A stretch of 64,000 bases of DNA from Corbicula japonica (lineage: Eukaryota; Mollusca; Bivalvia; Venerida; Cyrenidae), in assembly GCA_038501625.1 (NCBI GenBank), contig JAZAYU010000003.1, forward strand, positions 3,351,001-3,415,000. The letters are read 5' to 3'. The translations under genes and the position numbers were made by a program. A model generated the notes under the pieces. The model ran no database searches. It worked only from the letters and a program-made list of their open reading frames with translations, and was not told where the DNA came from. This document shows positions 54,301 through 63,300 of the stretch, piece after piece (within the stretch, counting starts at the first letter, position 1; each line of letters starts with the position of its first letter).

Positions 54301-57300
54301 ATGGAAAGAATTATGCTCCTAACAAATATCTTCAAGAGATGCATGCACAGACTCGTACTGTCAAACATTGCTGTCAGTGCTTGAACATCATGGTGCTGGT
54401 TTTTCTTGTTTTTGATGTTTGTGTCTAGAATTGTTTCATGCATGATCGCATACCTAATTATTTATAATTTTAGTGAGGGCAGTAAAGATGAGCCGAGAAG
54501 CAGTTCACCTGTTGCTATGGATACAACAGAACCAAGCTCAAGAACAAATCCTTATTGTATGTGTCAAGTTACCAAATTAGCTTTCTTCTGTAACTACAGT
54601 AATTCATTTGAGGGATTATGAAACTTAAAAATATTTAAGAAACTTCGGTTGTATAACCCCATTTTGGAAGGGCAGGCAGTTGTAAAAAGATTTTCTCTAG
54701 TCTGTACACTAAATTATTGAGAATGCTTTTAGCCAACCTTGCCCAGTTGGGTGTGAATGTAACCTGTGCTAAGACCTTTCCCAGAATTATATATGGGGTC
54801 ACTGGGGAAGAGTAAAAGGTTAAAGACCATTGAATAAAGATGCTGGCTCAGATACTTGCATTATTTGTAGACGCTAAGTATTTTTCAAAATACATTTTAA
54901 ATACTACCGTATGCTTTATGATTATTTGAAAATTTCTTTATTGATTAAAATAAGAATGAAAACAATGATAGAGGAGTTAAACCACTTAATAAGGATTAAT
55001 TCTAAAATGTATCAACATTTCAGTGGCCAGTGAAAAAGAAATGGATTTGAAATTAGAAAGTGTCGATACTGCAACTGATGAAGACTTGGGGACTGATGTT
55101 GATAAACTTGTTGAAACAAACAGTGAAGCAGACTCTAGTGCAAACATTACAAACTCTGATAAAGAAATGCCAAGTGACAATACAATTAGTGATATAACTG
55201 TGACAACACAGTCCAGTCCAGGAAAGACTGGAGATAACAAGTCTCAAGAGGGCCAAACAGTAATGGTAACACAGTCCAGTAGTTCTTCATCACAGCCAAG
55301 GTAAAACATTAGTTATTGTGCATTGAGGGCTTAGCCACAGCCAAGTAGTCTTCTGACAATTGCCATGAAGTGAGTAGTTCCTGCTTTGTAGTTGACATGG
55401 TCTCAAGTCAAAGTACACTGATAGCCTCACGTATACAGGTGTTACCTGGTTGTTGGTGGTCAAGCTAGTTGATTTCTTGCATTTACCAACAGCCAAGTGC
55501 CCTGGGGTCTTATAACTGAATCATTTGACCAGTTTCCAATTATAAGACTCTGATTTGCTGATTATGAACAATCTCCAAAATGAACAAAGCCTATCTTTCA
55601 CTGTTTAGACTGTTCTCCAATCTCAGTTTTATGATCTTGCTCTAGGAAAGCTTCAACTGGTACTGGTACAGTCTTGAATGCTCAGACTTACACCTTATTG
55701 TCACAAATGTTTAGTTAAATGTGGTTTTTATTGTGGTTTTATTTCTGTTTATGTGTGAAGCAGTCATTGAAGTAGATTAGAATTATACAAGCATAAAATC
55801 TTTATTATCTCACATTTGTATTTAAATTTCTCTGTAACTACATTAGTTGCAACATAATTACTAGATAAGGTCTGACAGGCTAGTGTGAATTTCAATGACT
55901 GATGTAGCTTTATTTCTTAAGTTGAAAGCTTGAGTACTGCATTGCCTTCTAGAGGAATATCAATAGTAGAATTTCCTGTTGTATTGAACAGCTTTAGTTT
56001 GGTTCTTGCTAGCCTCAGTTTCATTTAGAATTATGTTAATCATTTATTGTTGTCAAAGCGCTACTATGCTTTTACATTTGTTCATGCTTATATTTATTTG
56101 GATATTTAAGCAAAAGCTATTTTTCAAGTGCAAAAAGAAAGAACTTATATTTATTTGACAAGCTTGTAGATCATAGAAATATCAGTATATGCTTTATATG
56201 TCTGTGTGTTTGCCAGTCCCATAGAGAAGCCCCCAACACCGCCATCTAGTCCCCTGCCTGAGGAGGAGGTCAAGCCTGACATCCCCGAGACTCCACGGTC
56301 ACCCCCTGCTACAACAGAAACAGACTGTGATGCTACTAGCACTGTCAATTCAGACAGCAATGCAAAAGGAGATGGGTAGGTAGAATCTTGACTTTTGTGG
56401 CCTGGATAACTAACTGAAGACAGAAGGGATGTGTGTATTTTTGCCACAGGATTAATGTTACCATTGTTGACTTCTCAAATGCTAGGTTCTTGCCTGATTT
56501 GCTTAACATTCTTTAATTTCTTTTGAGAGCTATCTTCTGGATTCATGTGCTTGCTTAATGTGGCAGCTGTTCATATAAAAAGGAGTAACTGGACACAACA
56601 TGCTTTTTGTGTGGCCTGCGATAGCAGGTAGACACATAGGGATCCTATTGTCCGCCGGCGGCGGCGGTGTCGTCCGGTAGTCCCCCAACTTTAACCTGAA
56701 ACTTAATGTTGCCTATAACTTTGAAAGTACTTGTCCTATTCACTTCATACTTGGAATATATCATCAGCATGAACAATGCCATCTGTGACGACAAGAATGA
56801 TAACTCCAGTTTCAGTATTTTTTGAGTTATGCCCCTTTCCAAAGCAACTTTAACCTGAAACTTAATGTTGCCTATAACTTTGAAATTACTTGACCTTTTC
56901 ACTTCCTACTTGGAATATATCATCAGCACCAACAATGCCATCTGTGATGACAAGAATGATAACTCCAGTTTCAATATTTTTTGAGTAATGTCCCTTTCAA
57001 ATGCAACTTTAACCTGAAACTTAATGTTGCCCATAACTTTGAAAGTACTTGTCCTATTCACTTCGTACTTGGAATATATCATCAGCATGAACAATTCCAT
57101 CTGTGACGACAAGAAAGATAACTCCAGTTTCAAAATATTTTTTGAGTTATGTCCCTTTCAAATGCAACTTTAACCTGAAACTTAATGTTGCCTATAACTT
57201 TGAAAGTACTTGTCCTTTCCACTTCATACTTGGAATATATCATCAGCACGAACAATGCCATCTGTGACGACAAGAATGATAACTCAAGTTTCAAAATTTG

Positions 57301-60300
57301 TTGAGTTATGCCCCTTTCAAATGCAACTTTAACATGAAACTTAATGTTGACTTTAACTTTGAAAGTACTTGTCCTATTCACTTCATACTTGGAATATATC
57401 ATCAGCATGAACAATGCCATCTGCGACGACAAGAATGATAACTCCAGTTTCAATATATTTTGAGTTATGCCCCTTTCAAAGCAACTTTAACCTGAAACTT
57501 AATGTTGCCATTTAACATTGAAAGTACTTGTCCTTTTCACTTAATACTTGGAATATATTATCAACATGGACAATGCCATCTCCAGTTTCAATATTTTATG
57601 AGTTATGTCCCTTTCAAATGCAACTTTAACATGAAACTTAGTGTTGCCTGTAAAATGGAAAGTACTTGTTCAATTAATTCACTTAATACTTTGAATAACT
57701 CATCTGCATTTACAAACCAATTTTTGAAGATGATAACTTAGGTTTCACCATTATTTTAGTTATTCCCCTTTTAAATGCAATTTAGATGACACATGTGTTC
57801 TTTGGTGTAGTATTGAAATCAACTTAAATAAAATATTTTTTTTATATATGATTAAACATAGGCCCACATTTCAACTTTTTCCATGCAGGCGACACATGTG
57901 TTCGCGCAGAAACAACATTCTAGTAATAGACAAGCTTTACTCAATAACTTGTGACCAAAGTTGTTGTTTGAAAAAAGTAGAAGTTACATTACATGGTCTT
58001 TCTGCATGATTCTCACAATAGCGAGATGTAGTTGTTTGCTGCACACCACTTGACAAAAGTTTGATTTAGTACATGTAGATTATAGTCAACTCAGATGACT
58101 AGTACTTAACAATTATTAGTGTTAGTATAATTCTTGTTTTGAAACACTTATTTGATTTTGTATACACTATATTCATATTTGGTTTGAAGCATCAATTTTC
58201 CTGATTTTGCTCTTGACATGATGTTGTTTTGAGCACACATGCTATGTTTGAAGGTGTAACACAAGCTTGAGTGAGCCACATGATGCGGCGGATGAAGATC
58301 TGAACACTAACTTTAAGTGAGTCCTCTACATCACTGATGTGTCTGTATGTGTGCTGTGATTTCACTGTTGTTATTCCTAGTTGGCTCACTTCTTTTCACT
58401 TATTTATCAGGCTTAGTCTTGTATTTCATACTAATATTTTAATTATCATGGAAGTAGAATGTATTTAAATAATTAGGTTTTGGCATAACAGTTCCCATTC
58501 ACTGGAAGACAAGAAAATGTCTAGAAAATCTCCAGTTCCTTTTGTAAATTGAAATATATTTTGAATTTTTATATTTGTACTATTAAATAAAGAAAATTAA
58601 ATTAATTAAATCTACACCCTATGATTATTATTTTGATTTCTGTTTCTCTGTTAGTACTAATTATTATTTCTTATGAATAACTCTTTAAGCGTTTTAAGTT
58701 TCTCAAGTTAACTTATACTAACCGTAATATTTTTACCAGATGTTGTTCAAGGTGTTCACAGCTTTCTGCTGGCAAACTAGAAAGCAAATCATAAATATGC
58801 TTGATCCATTACTCAGATACTCACCATTTTTTGCTGACCTCAGCTTAACCCTTGGCTTGATTGCAATTTAAATAATTTATTTTAAAGAGCAGACTGAGCT
58901 TATGAAAGTTGATTTCAACCTGTTGTCTTTGTTTTTACCGCTGTCACAACATATTTGGAAGTTTTCACGTCTGTCAAAGCCATTTTTAAATGTAACAGTA
59001 TCAATGTCTGAGCAAGCTAATGTCAAGTAATACTTGTTGGCAGCCTTTTTATAACATTATAGAGTCTGAATTCAGAATTATTGTCAGTGATTTTAATGTT
59101 AAATGTTCACACTCACCCCAAGAAGGTAAATGACCTGGGTGTAACCAAAACAATAATGTGTATTTTAATTTTGGAAAGATAAATGTTTAGAAAGTAATTC
59201 ATGTAACCTAGACATAAATGATTAGATTTTGATGCCATACTAAAGCTCTACATTAGTGTTTGTATATCTGCTTTTATTATTCAGGCATATGTATTAGCTA
59301 ATGCATTGATCCCTAATAAGCCAGGATTATCAGGGAATGTGGCATACAATTCACAGAATGTCATTTGCAGCACAATATAATTTTTTGAAAGCCATTTTAC
59401 GTGAAAAACATCTGTAAATGAAATTAAAAGGAAATTATTAGAATTGATAAAAGTTTTTAGCAAAATCTCTCCTTTAATGTAGTACATGGATGGAATTTTT
59501 TGTTATGGAAACAGGTTACCTTTTAAGCTAGCTATTGGCAGTTGTATGAGATTTTAATAAAGCATCTTACGAAAATACAGACTAATTGTAATTTTTGAAC
59601 ACATTTGTTTATAGTAGAGGAGTAATTGGAGATGAGTTCATATTGGTTTGAAATAGTACAAATACAGTTGAACTTGCCTTATCAGCCACCTGCATTCAGC
59701 ATCCACCTGTGTTAAATAGCCAGTTTGACTATGTAAACTGATGTTTTGTTCTAATTTTTACCTGTCTTAAATAGCCACCTGTGTTTAGCAGCCTCTTTTT
59801 GTCACTCCCTTGGCGGCAGCTTAATACAGGTTTGACTGTATGTCACTTTGTATGACTTACACAATCAGTGCTAGGATTTTTTCTTGCATACCAGATAAGG
59901 ATTTCCCAGCTTTCCTCCTGTGCTGGAGGATGTCATCTTACACCTCATGTGTAACATGACTTTGCTTATCAGTGATGTCAAGTGCATTTTTGATACCACC
60001 TTATTATGCAAATTATACATTAACCCTTTCCTCTATATACACACCTTTATGGCATGGTAAACAGTGTAGATCTAGATAAGCTGGCACATCCTTGCCATCT
60101 GATCAGGATCTGCATTTTTAGCTCACCTGTCACATAGTGACAGGGTGAGCTTTTGTGATCACCCTTCGTCCGTCGTCCGTTCACAATTGTTGTCCGCACT
60201 CTAGCGGTCTTAATTTTTATCCGATCTTCTTCAAACTTGGTCAGAATGTTTATCTCATTGATATCTAGATCAAGTTCGAAACTGGGTCATGTGACCTTAA

Positions 60301-63300
60301 AATCTAGGTCACTAGGTCAAATTGCAGAAAAATCTTGCCGCACTCTAGCAGTCTCAATTTTGGTGTGATCTTCTTTAAACTTGGTCAGAATGTTTATCTC
60401 AATGATATCTAGATCAAGTTCGTACCTGGGTCATGTGACCCTTAAAACTAGGTCAGTAGGTCAGTTTAAAGAAAAAGCTTGTCTGCACTGTAGAGGTCTT
60501 AATTTTGGTCAGATCTTTCTGAAACTTTGTCAGAATGTTTATCTCATTGATATCTAGGTCAAGTTTGAAACTGGGTCATGTGACCTTGAAAACTAGGTCA
60601 CTAGGTCAAATTATATAAAAATCTTGTCTGCACTCTAGTGGTCTTCATTTTGGTGCAATCTTCTTTAAACTTGGTCAGAATGTTTATCTCAATGAGATCT
60701 AGATCAAGTTCGTAACTGGGTCATGTGACCCTTAAAACTAGGTCAGTAGGTCAAATTAAGGAAAAAGCTTGTCTGCACTCTAGAGGTCTTAAGTTTGGTT
60801 GGATCTTCTTCAAGCTTGGTCAGAAAGTATATTTTGATGATATCTAGGTCAAGTTTGAAACTGGGTTATGTGACCTTGAAATCTAGGTCACTAGGTCAAA
60901 TTATATAAAAATCTTGTCTGCACTCTAGCGGTCTTAATTTTGGTCCGATCTTCTTCAAACTTGGTCAGAATGTTTATCTCAATGATATCTAGGTCAAGTT
61001 TGACAGGTGAGCGATTTAGGGTCAATTGGCCCTCTTGTTTGCTTTTTGATTTAAAGGCAATTTCTGACCAAAAAGCAAACAGGGCAGATCTTGATCAGAT
61101 GGCACAGATGTGCCAGTGCTGATCTGGATCTACACTGGTTGCACACATGTAAAAAGGAGTTAAGGGTTAAATCATCTTATGATCTATTTTAAATTTCTAT
61201 TTAACTGATTTAAAAAAAAAAGGTTTTAAGAAATATAGGAAAACTAAGAAATCCGCATTTTATATAGCTTGATGTATATTGCTATTTCCCACTTTTTATG
61301 CTAAGGCCAGAGAAAATAAATTATTAGATTCTCATCCGAATTTTGGGGAAAAAGGGGGCGGGTGGACACTTTTTAATTTTTATTTTTTATTAACGAAGAA
61401 GGTATTTCGGGATGGTCTAAAATCCGTTCTGTCCGGAACAGAATATGTTTCGATTTTTTAACCAATAAATTTTTTTTCGGGCGGGTGGTTTTGGTCAGGG
61501 GCGGGCATGGATGAGAATCTAAAATATTTTTTTCTCTGGCCTTATATTCACATTAAAGATTTTTTTAGGAATATTTTTAGTTTATTTGATCTCAAGTTTG
61601 TGTATTAGATTGATTGATCATAACAAATTCTAACACAAGAAGAACTTGCCTGTCAAATCACAATTTATAAAGGATTTTTATATTTTTTTAACTTAGTGGA
61701 GGTACTTGGAAATTTGCCGAGTCTGTTTATTGTGGACTACCGGAACTTACTTTATTAACAACAAACACTTGAGAAGTCAATTTCTTTTAATAAAACTTTT
61801 ATTATTTAAAAATAATATTCTAAGGACAACTGACTGATTCTAACAACTGCAGATATAAAAACGGAATTATAATTTACTTGTGACAGTAAATTTTCAAGAA
61901 TGTTTTGTTCCTTTGATATGATGACAGAAATACAAATTGTCTCAAAGCATTTTGAATTGTGTTTTTTTTCTGATTTTGCAATATGAAAGGTAGGAAAGTG
62001 GATACTTGTTATTTTTGCTTAATATATAAAAAACAGGTATAATTACTAAACATAGCAGAAAGTATCATGGTAATGATTAGCCAGCATATTTGTGCCATCA
62101 GATCAGGATCTGCACTTGTCGCATCTTTGTTAAAAAGTGAAACCTGTAAAGCCTGATAAGACGGATTTGCTGGCTTATCTGAACCTACACAATTTGCCCA
62201 TGTGATAAAGGCATATATATGGAGTATTGTGTTAAAGCTGCAAAGGAAGTCTACTTTCACAGGTGATAATAGACATTGTAATAAAACAGATTTTGTTTTT
62301 TTACTTCATTTGGGATCATGTGAACATAGATATGCAGACAGATTGCAGAAATTTTATTTTTTTCAAAAGGGGACACTAAAGTATCATGTAAACCATTTTC
62401 TTGCTGAACAAAGCGAGGGTATCATGCAAGACTGTCGTAACTACATTGAAATAAAGAAGGAGTTATGACAGTCTTGCATGCGACCCTCAAAAGATTAACT
62501 CGTAATGCAGAAAATAGAATATAATTATTGATACATTATTTTGATCCAGCCACAGCTACTGTTTTAACACTGCTATTATTTTTAATTTGTATCTTTACAA
62601 ACTTCACTACTGGGGGCATATGTGTTTTCCGAACACAGCTTCTTTTTCTTGCAAGAAATCATCAGAACCTTTCAATATCCTAGGCAATCCTAGAGACGTG
62701 AACAAAAAGTAAAAGTAAGATGTGTTTAAAAATGTTTTCTAATTGACTGTAATGCAAATCTCAGAAGATGAAAGCTTAATTGGCTTGTAATCATCCCAGT
62801 AAATGTTTGTCATGAAGCTTGGGAGTTACCGGCCGCTGTAAAGCAAATAAAAAAATTATTTGTACTATTTTCATAAAGTATTCAAAGATAATACCTCATA
62901 GTTTTGTATCTTATAAAACTGAGTGTGGCTTATAACTCAAACAGTAATTGTGGTATTACACTGCAACTTGAAGTCATCTATTTTTCATAAATTATAAAAA
63001 AGGCCAGCATTTCAACTTTTAGCAAGCAGGTGATATGTCTTCCACAGGACACCATCTTCTAGCTTGTAAATGAACTCCTACAAAAGAGCACCTCGGAAGA
63101 AAAACAGTGCCAATAGATTTACTTTTAGTTAGTGTTGTGCACTTGTCAATGATGAATGGGACAAACATACACATGAGTGTTCCTGTTTTCAGCTTCCTGA
63201 CAAAGATTGGTTTGATAAAACCAGCCGCTGCTGTCCCCAACTGTAAGGAAGTTCCCGTGGCAGGAAGTGCACGTAACTGTACAGATGAAGCAGGATCCAG

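Noticed and set aside
56645..57453. Minus-strand frames with repeated [16 protein letters not shown] as a repeat protein
   Set aside because: These follow the 159 bp tandem unit of element (f); 159 is a multiple of three, so the frame persists by chance. There is no start context or family match.
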